Shown: positions 27,611 to 41,177 of the stretch, piece after piece
Numbering within the stretch: position 1 is the first letter of the stretch
How the letters are laid out: every line of letters starts with the position of its first letter
Assembly: GCF_032854445.1 (NCBI RefSeq)
Contig: NW_027018090.1
Location: 1 to 64,000, forward strand
DNA: 64,000 nucleotides
Direction: 5' to 3'
Origin: Liolophura sinensis
Taxonomy: Eukaryota; Mollusca; Polyplacophora; Chitonida; Chitonidae
Notes under the pieces: generated by a model
Database searches by the model: none
Told to the model about the DNA's origin: nothing
The model's input: the letters and a program-made list of their open reading frames with translations, nothing else
Program-made: the position numbers and the translations under genes

Positions 27611-28000
27611 ATGATCATTTATGTCATAATCACGTGCCCAGCAACGGCTCTTACTCCATGGAAACCAGGGAAATTTGCAATTTTTTTCAACAGCTGCCGA
27701 TGCCTGGCTCAATTCCGCATCTTTTTGGCACCTTATTCATGTGGGTCTGTGGTCAGTTGTACTTTTTACAGCAGACTGTATCAAGTACCTTGTGTTTTTC
27801 ATGTACAAATGGTCTGATTTTTCTACACGTAGATAAAGACATTGAGATTGTCTTGGACTTAGAAGTAAGACAATTGCTGGGTGAGTTAAATGGGCTTAGC
27901 CGAAAGATTTGACGTCTTCTGGGCTACCGAAGGGCACATAACTTATAGTCAAAAGTTTGAATATAGTAATGACCAGTCGCGATTGTACAGAGTACAGTGT

Positions 28001-31000
28001 AGCCGGTTTCAATTAACAAAAAGACCAGGTAAAAATGCAAAATTGGAAAAACTGTTCCAGTGCTGCTGGTAAGAGGCTAATCCGACGTATTTTGTGACGA
28101 GAAATCGAATGGTGCAAACCGCGTTGCTCTCCGACCAATACTTTTGGCTGTAGCGACAATTCAATGAATATTGATGTCATAATCACGTGCCCAGCAACGG
28201 CTCTTACTCCATGGAAACCAAGGATATTTGCAATTTTTTAACAGCTGCCGATGCTTGGCCCAATTCCGCATCTTTTGGCACCTTATAAATGTGGGTCAGT
28301 GTTTAGTTGTACTTTTTACAGCAGACTGTATCAAGTAACTTGTGTTTTTTCACGTACAAATGGTGTGGTTTTTCTACACGTAGATAAAGACATTGAGATT
28401 GTCTTGGACTTAGAAGTAAGACAATTGCTGGGTGAGTTAAATGGGCTTGGCCCAAAGATTTCAGGTCTTCTGGGCTACCGAAGGGCACATAACTTATAGT
28501 CAAAAGTTGAATGTAGTAATGACCAGTCGCGATTGTACAGAGTACAGTGTAGCCGATTTCAATTAACAAAAAGACCAGGTAAAAATGCAAAAGTGGAAAA
28601 ACTGTACCAGTGCTGCTGGTAAGAGGCTAATCCGGCGTATTTTGTGACGAGAAATCGAATGGTGCAAACCGCGTTGCTCTCCGACCAATCCTTTTGGCTG
28701 TAGTGACAATTGAATGATCATTTATGTCATAATCACGTGCCCAGCAACGGCTCTTACTCCATAGAAACCAGGGAAATTTGCAATTTTTCAACAGCTGCCG
28801 ATGCCTGGCTCAATTCCTCATCTTTTGGCACCTTACTGAAGTGGGTCAGTGTTCAGTTGTACTTTTTACAGCAGACTGTATCAAGTACCTTGTGTTTTTC
28901 ATGTACAATGGTGTTGTTTTTCTACACGTAGATAAAGAACATTGAGATTGTCTTGGACTTAGAAGTAAGACAATTGCTGGATGAGTTAAATGGGCTTAGC
29001 CGAAAGATTTGACGTCTTCTGGGCTACCGAAGGGCACATAACTTATAGTCAAAAGTTGAATATAGTAATGACCAGTCGCGATTGTACAGAGTACAGTGTA
29101 GCCGATTTCAATTAACAAAAAGACCAGGTAAAAATGCAAAAGTGGAAAAACTGTTCCAGTGCTGCTGGTAAGAGGCTAATCCGACGTATTTTGTGACGAG
29201 AAATCGAATGGTGCAAACCGAGTTGCTCTCCGACCAATACTTTTGGCTGTAGTGACAATTGAATGATCATTTATGTCATAATCACGTGCCCAGCAACGGC
29301 TCTTACTCCATGGAAACCAGGGAAATTTGCAATTTTTCAACAGCTGCCGATGCCTGGCTCAATTCCGCATCTTTTAGCACCTTACTGAAGTGGGTCAGTG
29401 TTCAGTTGTACCTTTTACAGCAGACTGTATCAAGTACCTTGTGTTTTTTATGTACAAATGGTGTGGTTTTTCTACACGTAGATAAAGACATTGAGATTGT
29501 CTTGCACTTAGAAGTAAGGCAATTGCTGGGTGAGTTAAATGGGCTTAGCCCAAAGATTTCAGGTCTTCTGGGCTACCGAAGGGCACATAACTTATAGTCA
29601 AAAGTTGAATATAGTAATGACCAGTCGCGATTGTACAGAGTACAGTGTAGCCAGTTTCAATTAACAAAAAGACCAGGCAAAAATGCAAAAGTGGAAAAAC
29701 TGTTCCAGTGCTACTAGTAAGAAGCTAATCCGACGTATTTTTGTGACGAGAAATCGAATGTGCAAACCGCGTTGCTCTCCGACCAATACTTTGGCTGTAG
29801 CGACAATTCAATGAATATTGATGTCATAATCACGTGCCCAGCAACGGCTCTTACTCCATGGAAACCAAGGATATTTGCAATTTTTTAACAGCTGCCGATG
29901 CTTGGCCCAATTCCGCATCTTTTGGCACCTTATAAATGTGGGTCAGTGTTTAGTTGTACTTTTTACAGCAGACTGTATCAAGTAACTTGTGTTTTTCACG
30001 TACAAATGGTGTGGTTTTTCTACACGTAGATAAAGACATTGAGATTGTCTTGGACTTAGAAGTAAGACAATTGCTGGGTGAGTTAAATGGGCTTGGCCCA
30101 AAGATTTCAGGTCTTCTGGGCTACCGAAGGGCACATAACTTATAGTCAAAAGTTGAATGTAGTAATGACCAGTCGCGATTGTACAGAGTACAGTGTAGCC
30201 GATTTCAATTAACAAAAAGACCAGGTAAAAATGCAAAAGTGGAAAAACTGTACCAGTGCTGCTGGTAAGAGGCTAATCCGGCGTATTTTGTGACGAGAAA
30301 TCGAATGGTGCAAACCGCGTTGCTCTCCGACCAATCCTTTTGGCTGTAGTGACAATTGAATGATCATTTATGTCATAATCACGTGCCCAGCAACGGCTCT
30401 TACTCCATAGAAACCAGGGAAATTTGCAATTTTTCAACAGCTGCCGATGCCTGGCTCAATTCCTCATCTTTTGGCACCTTACTGAAGTGGGTCAGTGTTC
30501 AGTTGTACTTTTTACAGCAGACTGTATCAAGTACCTTGTGTTTTTCATGTACAAATGGTGTTGTTTTTCTACACGTAGATAAAGACATTGAGATTGTCTT
30601 GGACTTAGAAGTAAGACAATTGCTGGATGAGTTAAATGGGCTTAGCCGAAAGATTTGACGTCTTCTGGGCTACCGAAGGGCACATAACTTATAGTCAAAA
30701 GTTGAATATAGTAATGACCAGTCGCGATTGTACAGAGTACAGTGTAGCCGATTTCAATTAACAAAAAGACCAGGTAAAAATGCAAAAGTGGAAAAACTGT
30801 TTCCAGTGCTGCTGGTAAGAGGCTAATCCGACGTATTTTGTGACGAGAAATCGAATGGTGCAAACCGAGTTGCTCTCCGACCAATACTTTTGCTGTAGTG
30901 ACAATTGAATGATCATTTATGTCATAATCACGTGCCCAGCAACGGCTCTTACTCCATGGAAACCAGGGAAATTTGCAATTTTTCAACAGCTGCCGATGCC

Positions 31001-32940
31001 TGGCTCAATTCCGCATCTTTTAGCACCTTACTGAAGTGGGTCAGTGTTCAGTTGTACCTTTTACAGCAGACTGTATCAAGTACCTTGTGTTTTTTATGTA
31101 CAAATGGTGTGGTTTTTCTACACGTAGATAAAGACATTGAGATTGTCTTGCACTTAGAAGTAAGGCAATTGCTGGGTGAGTTAAATGGGCTTAGCCCAAA
31201 GATTTCAGGTCTTCTGGGCTACCGAAGGGCACATAACTTATAGTCAAAAGTTGAATATAGTAATGACCAGTCGCGATTGTACAGAGTACAGTGTAGCCAG
31301 TTTCAATTAACAAAAAGACCAGGCAAAAATGCAAAAGTGGAAAAACTGTTCCAGTGCTACTAGTAAGAAGCTAATCCGACGTATTTTGTGACGAGAAATC
31401 GAATGGTGCAAACCGCGTTGCTCTCCGACCAATACTTTTGGCTGTAGCGACAATTCAATGAATATTGATGTCATAATCACGTGCCCAGCAACGGCTCTTA
31501 CTCCATGGAAACCAAGGATATTTGCAATTTTTTAACAGCTGCCGATGCTTGGCCCAATTCCGCATCTTTTGGCACCTTATAAATGTGGGTCAGTGTTTAG
31601 TTGTACTTTTTACAGCAGACTGTATCAAGTACCTTGTGTTTTTCACGTACAAATGGTGTGGTTTTTCTACACGTAGATAAAGACATTGAGATTGTCTTGG
31701 ACTTAGAAGTAAGACAATTGCTGGGTGAGTTAAATGGGCTTGGCCCAAAGATTTCAGGTCTTCTGGGCTACCGAAGGGCACATAACTTATAGTCAAAAGT
31801 TGAATGTAGTAATGACCAGTCGCGATTGTACAGAGTACAGTGTAGCCGATTTCAATTAACAAAAAGACCAGGTAAAAATGCAAAAGTGGAAAAACTGTAC
31901 CAGTGCTGCTGGTAAGAGGCTAATCCGACGTATTTTGTGACGAGAAATCGAATGGTGCAAACCGCGTTCTTCTCCGACCAATCCTTTTGGCTGTAGTGAC
32001 AATTGAATGATCATTTATGTCATAATCACGTGCCCAGCAACGGCTCTTACTCCATAGAAACCAGGGAAATTTGCAATTTTTCAACAGCTGCCGATGCCTG
32101 GCTCAATTCCTCATCTTTTACCTTACTGAAGTGGGTCAGTGTTCAGTTGTACTTTTTACAGCAGACTGTATCAAGTACCTTGTGTTTTTCATGTACAAAT
32201 GGTGTGGTTTTTCTACACGTAGATAAAGACATTGAGATTGTCTTGGACTTAGAAGTAAGACAATTGCTGGATGAGTTAAATGGGCTTAGCCGAAAGATTT
32301 GACGTCTTCTGGGCTACCGAAGGGCACATAACTTATAGTCAAAAGTTGAATATAGTAATGACCAGTCGCGATTGTACAGAGTACAGTGTAGCCGATTTCA
32401 ATTAACAAAAAGACCAGGTAAAAATGCAAAAGTGGAAAAAACTGTTCCAGTGCTGCTGGTAAGAGGCTAATCCGACGTATTTTGTGACGAGAAATCGAAT
32501 GGTGCAAACCGAGTTGCTCTCCGACCAATACTTTTGGCTGTAGTGACAATTGAATGATCATTTATGTCATAATCACGTGCCCAGCAACGGCTCTTACTCC
32601 ATGGAAACCAGGGAAATTTGCAATTTTTCAACAGCTGCCGATGCCTGGCTCAATTCCGCATCTTTTAGCACCTTACTGAAGTGGGTCAGTGTTCAGTTGT
32701 ACCTTTTACAGCAGACTGTATCAAGTACCTTGTGTTTTTTATGTACAAATGGTGTGGTTTTTCTACACGTAGATAAAGACATTGAGATTGTCTTGCACTT
32801 AGAAGTAAGGCAATTGCTGGGTGAGTTAAATGGGCTTAGCCCAAAGATTTCAGGTCTTCTGGGCTACCGAAGGGCACATAACTTTATAGTCAAAAGTTGA
32901 ATATAGTAATGTCCAGTCGCGATTGTACAGAGTACAGTGT
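28001..32940. repeat. p-j-x 3-mer HOR (~1647 bp), three copies
   Basis: Copies are 28001-29648, 29649-31294 and 31295-32940, with monomers at 28001, 28551, 29100; 29649, 30197, 30746; and 31295, 31844, 32390. The x type has 'aaccgagttgc', 'cttttagcacc', 'tgtaccttttac' and 'gtaaggcaattg', and is followed by 'agccagtttc'. Copies differ mainly by one- to three-base indels, for example 'tgtacaatggtg' at about 28912, 'cgaatgtgcaaacc' at 29753, 'ctgtttccag' at 30798 and 'catcttttacc' at 32113. The first p-j-x copy is at 25255. Confidence 0.9.
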
Positions 32941-35135
32941 AGCCAGTTTCAATTAACAAAAAGACCAGGCAAAAATGCAAAAGTGGAAAAACTGTTCCAG
33001 TGCTACTAGTAAGAAGCTAATCCGACGTATTTTGTGACGAGAAATCGAATGGTGCAATCCGCGTTGCTCTCCGATCAATACTTTTGGCTGTAGCGACAAT
33101 TGAAAAATCATTTATGTCATAATCACGTGCCAGCAACGGCTCTTACTCCATGGAAACCAGGGAAATTTGCAATTTTTCAGTAGCTGCGATGCCTGGCTGA
33201 ATTCCGCATCTTTTGGCACCTTATTCATGTGGGTCTGTGGTCAGTTGTACTTTTTACAGCAGACTGTATCAAGTACCTTGTGTTTTTCATGTACAAATGG
33301 TCTGATTTTTCTACACGTAGATAAAGACATTGAGATTGTCTTGGACTTAGAAGTAAGACAATTGCTGGGTGAGTTAAATGGGCTTAGCCGAAAGATTTGA
33401 CGTCTTCTGGGCTACCGAAGGGCACATAACTTATAGTCAAAAGTTGAATATAGTAATGACCAGTCGCGATTGTACAGAGTACAGTGTAGCCGATTTCAAT
33501 TAACAAAAAGACCAGGGAAAAATGCAAAATTGGAAAAACTGTTCCAGTGCTGCTGGTAAGAGGCTAATCCGACGTATTTTGTAACGAGAAATCGAATGGT
33601 GCAATCCGCGTTGCTCTCCGACCAATACTTTTGGCTGTAGCGACAATTCAATGAATAATGATGTCATAATCACGTGCCCAGCAACGGCTCTTACTCCATG
33701 GAAACCAGGGATAATTGCAATTTTTTTAACAGCTGCCGATGCCTGGCCAAATTCCGTATCTTTTGGCACCTTATAAATGTGGGTCAGTGTTTAGTTGTAC
33801 TTTTTACAGCAGACTGTATCAAGTACCTTGTGTTTTTTATGTACAAATGGTCTGGTATTTCTACACCTAGATAAAGACATTGAGATTGTCTTGGACTTTG
33901 AAGTAAGACAATTGCTGGGTGAGTTAAATGAGCTTGGCCCAAAGATTTCAGGTCTTCTGAGCTACCGAAGGGCACATAACTTATAGTCAAAAGTTGAATA
34001 TAGTAATGACCAGTCGCGATTGTACAGAGTACAGTGTAGCCAGTTTCAATTAACAAAAAGACCAGGCAAAAATGCAAAAGTGGAAAAACTGTTCCAGTGC
34101 TACTAGTAAGAGGCTAATCCGACGTATTTTGTGACGAGAAATCGAATGGTGCAAACCGCGTTGCTCTCCGACCAATACTTTTGGCTGTAGCGACAATTCA
34201 ATGAATATTGATGTCATAATCACGTGCCCAGCAACGGCTCTTACTCCATGGAAACCAGGGATATTTGCAATTTTTTAACAGCTGCCGATGCTTGGCCCAA
34301 TTCCGCATCTTTTGGCACCTTATAAATGTGGGTCAGTGTTTAGTTGTACTTTTTCCAGCAGACTGTATCAAGTACCTTGTGTTTATCCTGTACAAATGGT
34401 GTGGTTTTTCTACACGTAGATAAAGACATTGAGATTGTCTTGCACTTAGAAGTAAGACAATTGCTGGGTGAGTTAAATGGGCTTAGCCCAAAGATTTGAC
34501 GTCTTCTGGGCTACCGAAGGGCACATAACTTATAGTCAAAAGTTGAATATAGTAATGACCAGTCGCGATTGTACAGAGTACAGTGTAGCCGATTTCAATT
34601 AACAAAAAGACCAGGTAAAAATGCAAAATTGGAAAAATTGTTCCAGTGCTGCTGGTAAGAGACTAATCCGACGTATTTTGTGACGAGAAATCGAATGGTG
34701 CAAACCGCGTTGCTCTCCGACCAATACTTTTGGCTGTAGCGACAATTCAATGAATATTGATGTCAAAATCACGTGCCCAGCAACGGCTCTTACTCCATGG
34801 AAACCAGGGATATTTGCAATTTTTTAACAGCTGCCGATGCCTGGCCCAATTCCGTATCTTTTGGCACCTTATAAATGTGGGTCAGTGTTTAGTTGTACTT
34901 TTTACAGCAGACTGTATCAAGTACCTTGTGTTTTTTATGTACAAATGGTCTGGTTTTTCTACACGTAGATAAAGACATTGAGATTGTCTTGGACTTAGAA
35001 GTAAGACAATTGCTGGGTGAGTTAAATGGGCTTGGCCCAAAGATTTTAGGTCTTCTGGGCTACCGAAGGGCACATAACTTATAGTCAAAAGTTGAATATA
35101 GTAATGACCAGTCGCGATTGTACAGAGTACAGTGT
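32941..35135. repeat. Four transition monomers, three of them hybrids
   Basis: 32941: 5' part like 2742/5485 ('gatcaatac', 'attgaaaaatc'), 3' part class C with 'ggtctgatttttc'. 33488: k type. 34038: 5' part l-like ('ctactagtaagagg', 'gatgcttggcc'), 3' part f-like ('tttatcctgtac', 'cttgcactt'). 34587: 5' part g-like ('aaattggaaaaattg', 'aagagactaatcc'), 3' part h ('gtcaaaatc', 'gattttaggtc'). This stretch moves from the p-j-x array back to the e-to-d family by successive partial exchanges. Confidence 0.78.
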
Positions 35136-37333
35136 AGCCGATTTCAATTAACAAAAAGACGCGGCAGAAATGCAAAAGTGGAAAAACTGTTCCAGTGCTG
35201 CTGGTAAGAGGCTAATCCGACGTATTTTGTGACGAGAAATCGAATGGTGCAAACCGCGTTGCTCTCCGACCAATCCTTTTGGTTGTAGTGACAATTGAAT
35301 GATCATTTATGTCATAATCACGTGCCCAGCAACGGCTCTTACTCCATGGAAACCAGGGAAATTTGCAATTTTTCAACAGCTGCCGATGCCTGGCTCAATT
35401 CCGCATCTTTTGGCACCTTACTGAAGTGGGTCAGTGTTCAGTTGTACTTTTTACAGCAGACTGTATCAAGTACCTTGTGTTTTTCATGTACAAATGGTGT
35501 GGTTTTTCTACACGTAGATAAAGACATTGAGATTGTCTTGGACTTAGAAGTAAGACAATTGCTGGGTGAGTTAAATGGGGCTTAGCCCAAAGATTTGACG
35601 TCTTCTGGGCTACCGAAGGGCACATAACTTATAGTCAAAAGTTGAATATAGTAATGACCAGTCGCGATTGTACAGAGTACAGTGTAGCCGATTTCAATTA
35701 ACAAAAAGACCAGGTAAAAATGCAAAATTGAAAAAATTGTTCCAGTGCTGCTGGTAAGAGACTAATCCGACGTATTTTGTGACGACAAATCGAATGGTGC
35801 AAACCGCATTGCTGTCCGACCAATACTTTTGCCTGTAGTGACAATTGAATGATCATTTATATCATAATCACGTACCCAGCAACGGCTCTTACTCCATGGA
35901 AACAAGGGAAATTTGCAACTTTTCAACAGCTGTCGATACCTGGCTGAATTCCGCATCTTTTGGCACCTTATTCAATGTGGGTCTGTGGTCAGTTGTACTT
36001 TTTACAGCAGACTGTATCAAGTACCTTGTGTTTTTCACGTACAAATGGTGTGGTTTTTCTACACGTAGATAAAGACATTGAGATTGTCTTGGACTTAGAA
36101 GTAAGACAATTGCTGGGTGAGTTAAATGGGCTTAGCCCAAAGATTTGACGTCTTCTGGGCTACCGAAGGGCACATAACTTATAGTCAAAAGTTGAATATA
36201 GTAATGACCAGTCGCGATTGTACAGAGTACAGTGTAACCGATTTCAATTAACAAAAAGACCAGTCAGAAATGCAAAAGTGGAAAAATTGTTCCAGTGCTG
36301 CTGGTAAGAGGCTAATCCGACGTATTTTGTGACGAGAAATCGAATGGTGCAAACCGCGTTGCTCTCCGACCAATACTTTTGGCTGTAGTGACAATTGAAT
36401 GATCATTGATGTCATAATCACGTGCCCAGCAACGGCTCTTACTCCATGGAAACCAGGGAAATTTGCAATTTTTCAACAGCTGCCGATGCCTGGCTCAATT
36501 CCGAATCTTTTGGCACCTTACTGAAGTGGGTCAGTGTTCAGTTGTACCTTTTACAGCAGACTGTATCAAGTACCTTGTGTTTTTCACGTACAAATGGTGT
36601 GGTTTTTCTACACGTAGATAAAGACATTGAGATTGTCTTGCACTTAGAAGTAAGACAATTGCTGGGTGAGTTAAATGGGCTTAGCCGGAAGATTTGACGT
36701 CTTCTGGGCTACCGAAGGGCACATAACTTATAGTCAAAAGTTGAATATAGTAATGACCAGTCGCGATTGTACAGAGTACAGTGTAACCGATTTCAATTAA
36801 CAAAAAGACCAGTCAAAAATGCAAAAGTGGAAAAATTGTTCCAGTGCTGCTGGTAAGAGACTAATCCGACGTATTTTGTGACGAGAAATCGAATGGTGCA
36901 AACCGCGTTGCTCTCCGACCAATACTTTTGGCTGTAGTGACAATTGAATGATCATTGATGTCATAATCACGTGCCCAGCAACGGCTCTTACTCCATGGAA
37001 ACCAGGGAAATTTGCAATTTTTCAACAGCTGCCGATGCCTGGCTCAATTCCGAATCTTTTGGCACCTTACTGAAGTGGGTCAGTGTTCAGTTGTACCTTT
37101 TACAGCAGACTGTATCAAGTACCTTGTGTTTTTCACGTACAAATGGTGTGGTTTTTCTACACGTAGATAAAGACATTGAGATTGTCTTGCACTTAGAAGT
37201 AAGACAATTGCTGGGTGAGTTAAATGGGCTTAGCCGAAAGATTTGACGTCTTCTGGGCTACCGAAGGGCACATAACTTATAGTCAAAAGTTGAATATAGT
37301 AATGACCAGTCGCGATTGTACAGAGTACAGTGT
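35136..37333. repeat. a-b-c-c' monomer run
   Basis: a (35136, 'ccttttggttgtag'), b (35686, 'gcattgctgtcc', 'cagctgtcgatacc'), c (36236) and c' (36785). Both c copies are preceded by 'gtaaccg' and carry 'gatcattgatg', 'ttccgaatc' and 'tgtaccttttac'. The two c copies are almost the same, differing for example at 'agccggaag' against 'agccgaaag', so one monomer was duplicated singly. The run a-b-c recurs at 52709-54356 with one c. Confidence 0.83.
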
Positions 37334-40300
37334 AGCCGATTTCAATTAACAAAAAGACCAGGCAAAAATGCAAAAGTGGAAAAACTGTTCCAGTGCTGCT
37401 GGTAAGAGGCTAATCCGACGTATTTTGTGACGAGAAATCGAATGGTGCAAACCGCGTTGCTCTCCGACCAATACTTTTGGCTGTAGCGACAATTGAATAT
37501 TCATTTATGTCATAATCACGTGCGTAGCAACGGCTCTTACTCCATGGAAACCAGGGAAATTTGCAATTTTTCAACAGCTGCCGATGCCTGGCTCAATTCC
37601 GAAACTTTTGGCAATTTACTGAAGTGGGTCAGTGTTCAGTTGTACTTTTTACAGCAGACTGTATCAAGTACCTTGTGTTTTTCATGTACAAATGGTGTGG
37701 TTTTTCTACACGTAGATAAAGACATTGAGATTGTCTTGGACTTAGAAGTAAAACAATTGCTGGGTGAGTTAAATGGGCTTAGCCGAAAGATTTGACGTCT
37801 TCTGGGCTACCGAAGGGCACATAACTTATAGTCAAAAGTTGAATGTAGTAATGACCAGTCGCGATTGTACAGAGTACAGTGTAGCCGATTTCAATTAACA
37901 AAAAGACCAGGTAAAAATGCAAAATTGGAAAAATTGTTCCAGTGCTGCTGGTAAGAGGCTAATCCGACGTATTTTGTGACGAGAAATCGAATGGTGCAAT
38001 CCGCGTTGCTCTCCGACCAATACTTTTGGCTGTAGTGACAATTGAATGATCATTTATGTCATAATCACGTGCCCAGCAACGGCTCTTACTCCATTTAAAC
38101 CAGGGAAATTTGCAATTTTTCAACAGCTGCCGATACCTGGCTCAATTCCGCATCTTTTGGCACCTTATTCATGTGGGTCTGTGGTCAGTTGTACTTTTTA
38201 CAGCAGACTGTATCAAGTACCTTGTGTTTTTCACGTACAAATGGTGTGGTTTTTCTACACGTAGATAAAGACATTGAGATTGTCTTGGACTTAGAAGTAA
38301 GACAATTGCTGGGTGAGTTAAATGGGCTTAGCCCAAAGATTTGACGTCTTCTAAGCTACCGAAGGGCACATAACTTATAGTCAAAAGTTGAATATAGTAA
38401 TGACCAGTCGCGATTGTACAGAGTACAGTGTAGCCGATTTTAATTAACAAAAAGACCAGGCAAAAATGCAAAAGTGGAAAAACTGTTCCAGTGCTGCTGG
38501 TAAGAGGCTAATCCGACGTATTTTGTGACGAGAAATCAAATGGTGCAAACCGCGTTGCTCTCCGACTAATACTTTTGGCTGTAGTGACAATTGAATGATC
38601 ATTTATGTCATAATCACGTGCGTAGCGACGGCTCTTACTCCATGGAAACCAGGGAAATTTGCAATTTTTCAACAGCTGCCGATGCCTGGCTCAATTCCTC
38701 ATCTTTTGGCACCTTACTGAAGTGGGTCAGTGTTCAGTTGTACTTTTTACAGCAGACTGTATCAAGTACCTTGTGTTTATCCTGTACAAATGGTGTGGTT
38801 TTTCTACACGTAGATAAAGACATTGAGATTGTCTTGCACTTAGAAGTAAGACAATTGCTGGGTGAGTTAAATGGGCTTAGCCCAAAGATTTCAGGTCTTC
38901 TGGGCTACCGAAGGGCACATAACTTATAGTCAAAAGTTGAATATAGTAATGACCAGTCGCGATTGTACAGAGTACAGTGTAGCCGATTTCAATTAACAAA
39001 AAGACCAGGTAAAAATGCAAAATTGGAAAAATTGTTCCAGTGCTGCTGGTAAGAGACTAATCCGACGTATTTTGTGACGAGAAATCGAATGGTGCAAACC
39101 GCGTTGCTCTCCGACCAATACTTTTGCCTGTAGTGACAATTCAATAATCATTTATGTCATAATCACGTGCCCAGCAACGGCTCTTACTCCATGGAAACCA
39201 GGGATATTTGCAATTTTTTAACAGCTGCCGATGCCTGGCCCAATTCCGTATCTTTTGGCACCTTATAAATGTGGGTCAGTGTTTAGTTGTCCTTTTTACA
39301 GCAGACTGTATCAAGTACCTTGTGTTTTTCACGTACAAATGGTGTGGTTTTTCTACACGTAGATAAAGACATTGAGATTGTCTTGGACTTAGAATTAAGA
39401 CAATTGCTGGGTGAGTTAAATGGGCTTAGCCCAAAGATTTGACGTCTTCTGGGCTACCGAAGGGCACATAACTTATAGTCAAAAGTTGAATATAGTAATG
39501 ACCAGTCGCGATTGTACAGAGTACAGTGTAGCCGATTTCAATTAACAAAAAGACCAGGTAAAAATGCAAAAGTGGAAAAACTGTCCCAGTGCTGCTGGTA
39601 AGAGGCTAATCCGACGTATTTTGTGACGAGAAATCGAATGGTGCAATCCGCGTTGCTCTCCGACCAATACTTTTGGCTGTAGCGACAATTCAATGAATAT
39701 TGATGTCAAAATCACGTGCCCAGCAACGGCTCTTACTCCATGGAAACCAGGGATATTTGCAATTTTTTAACAGCTGCCGATGCCTGGCCCAATTCCGTAT
39801 CTTTTGGCACCTTATAAATGTGGGTCAGTGTTTAGTTGTACTTTTTACAGCAGACTGTATCAAGTACCTTGTGTTTTTCATGTACAAATGGTCTGGTTTT
39901 TCTACACGTAGATAAAGACATTGAGATTGTCTTGGACTTAGAAGTAAGACAATTGCTGGGTGAGTTAAATGGGCTTAGCCCAAAGATTTGACGTCTTCTG
40001 GGCTACCGAAGGGCACATAACTTATAGTCAAAAGTTGAATATAGTAATGACCAGTCGCGATTGTACAGAGTACAGTGTAGCCGATTTCAATTAACAAAAA
40101 GACCAGGTAAAAATGCAAAATTGAAAAAATTATTCCAGTGCTGCTGGTAAGAGACTAATCCGACGTATTTTGTGACGACAAATCGAATGGTGCAAACCGC
40201 GTTGCTGTCCGACCAATACTTTTGCCTGTAGTGACAATTGAATGATCATTTATGTCATAATCACGTACCCAGCAACGGCTCTTACTCCATGGAAACGAGG

Positions 40301-41177
40301 GAAATTTGCAACTTTTCAACAGCTGCCGATACCTGGCTGAATTCCGCATCTTTTGGCACCTTATTCAATGTGGGTCTGTGGTCAGTTGTACTTTTTACAG
40401 CAGACTGTATCAAGTACCTTGTGTTTTTCACGTACAAATGGTGTGGTTTTTCTACACGTAGATAAAGACATTGAGATTGTCTTGGACTTAGAAGTAAGAC
40501 AATTGCTGGGTGAGTTAAATGGGCTTAGCCGGAAGATTTGACGTCTTCTGGGCTACCGATGGGCACATAACTTATAGTCAAAAGTTGAATATAGTAATGA
40601 CCAGTCGCGATTGTACAGAGTACAGTGTAACCGATTTCAATTAACAAAAAGACCAGTCAAAAATGCAAAAGTGGAAAAATTGTTCCAGTGCTGCTGGTAA
40701 GAGGCTAATCCGACGTATTTTGTGACGAGAAATCGAATGGTGCAAACCGCGTTGCTCTCCGACCAATACTTTTGGCTGTAGTGACAATTGAATGATCATT
40801 TATGTCATAATCACGTGCCCAGCAACGGCTCTTACTCCATGGAAACCAGGGAAATTTGCAATTTTTTAACAGCTGCCGATGCCTGGCTCAATTCCTCATC
40901 TTTTGGCACCTTACTGAAGTGGGTCAGTGTTCAGTTGTACTTTTTACAGCAGACTGTATCAAGTACCTTGTGTTTTTCACGTACAAATGGTGTGGTTTTT
41001 CTACACGTAGATAAAGACATTGAGATTGTCTTGCACTTAGAAGTAAGACAATTGCTGGGTGAGTTAAATGGGCTTAGCCCAAAGATTTGACGTCTTCTGG
41101 GCTACCGAAGGGCACATAACTTATAGTCAAAAGTTGAATATAGTAATGACCAGTCGCGATTGTACAGAGTACAGTGT
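37334..41177. repeat. 7-monomer HOR d-e-f-g-h-b-i (3844 bp), copy 1
   Basis: Monomers at 37334 (d), 37883 (e), 38432 (f), 38981 (g), 39530 (h), 40079 (b) and 40629 (i). Diagnostic marks are 'gaatattcattt' (d), 'ccatttaaacc' (e), 'tcttctaagctacc' (end of e), 'tttatcctgtac' (f), 'attcaataatc' and 'ttagaattaag' (g), 'ctgtcccag' and 'gtcaaaatc' (h), 'aaattattcc' and 'ctaccgatgggc' (b), and 'gtaaccg' leading into i. Compared with the 8-mer at 20313 it lacks subtype a. Confidence 0.93.
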
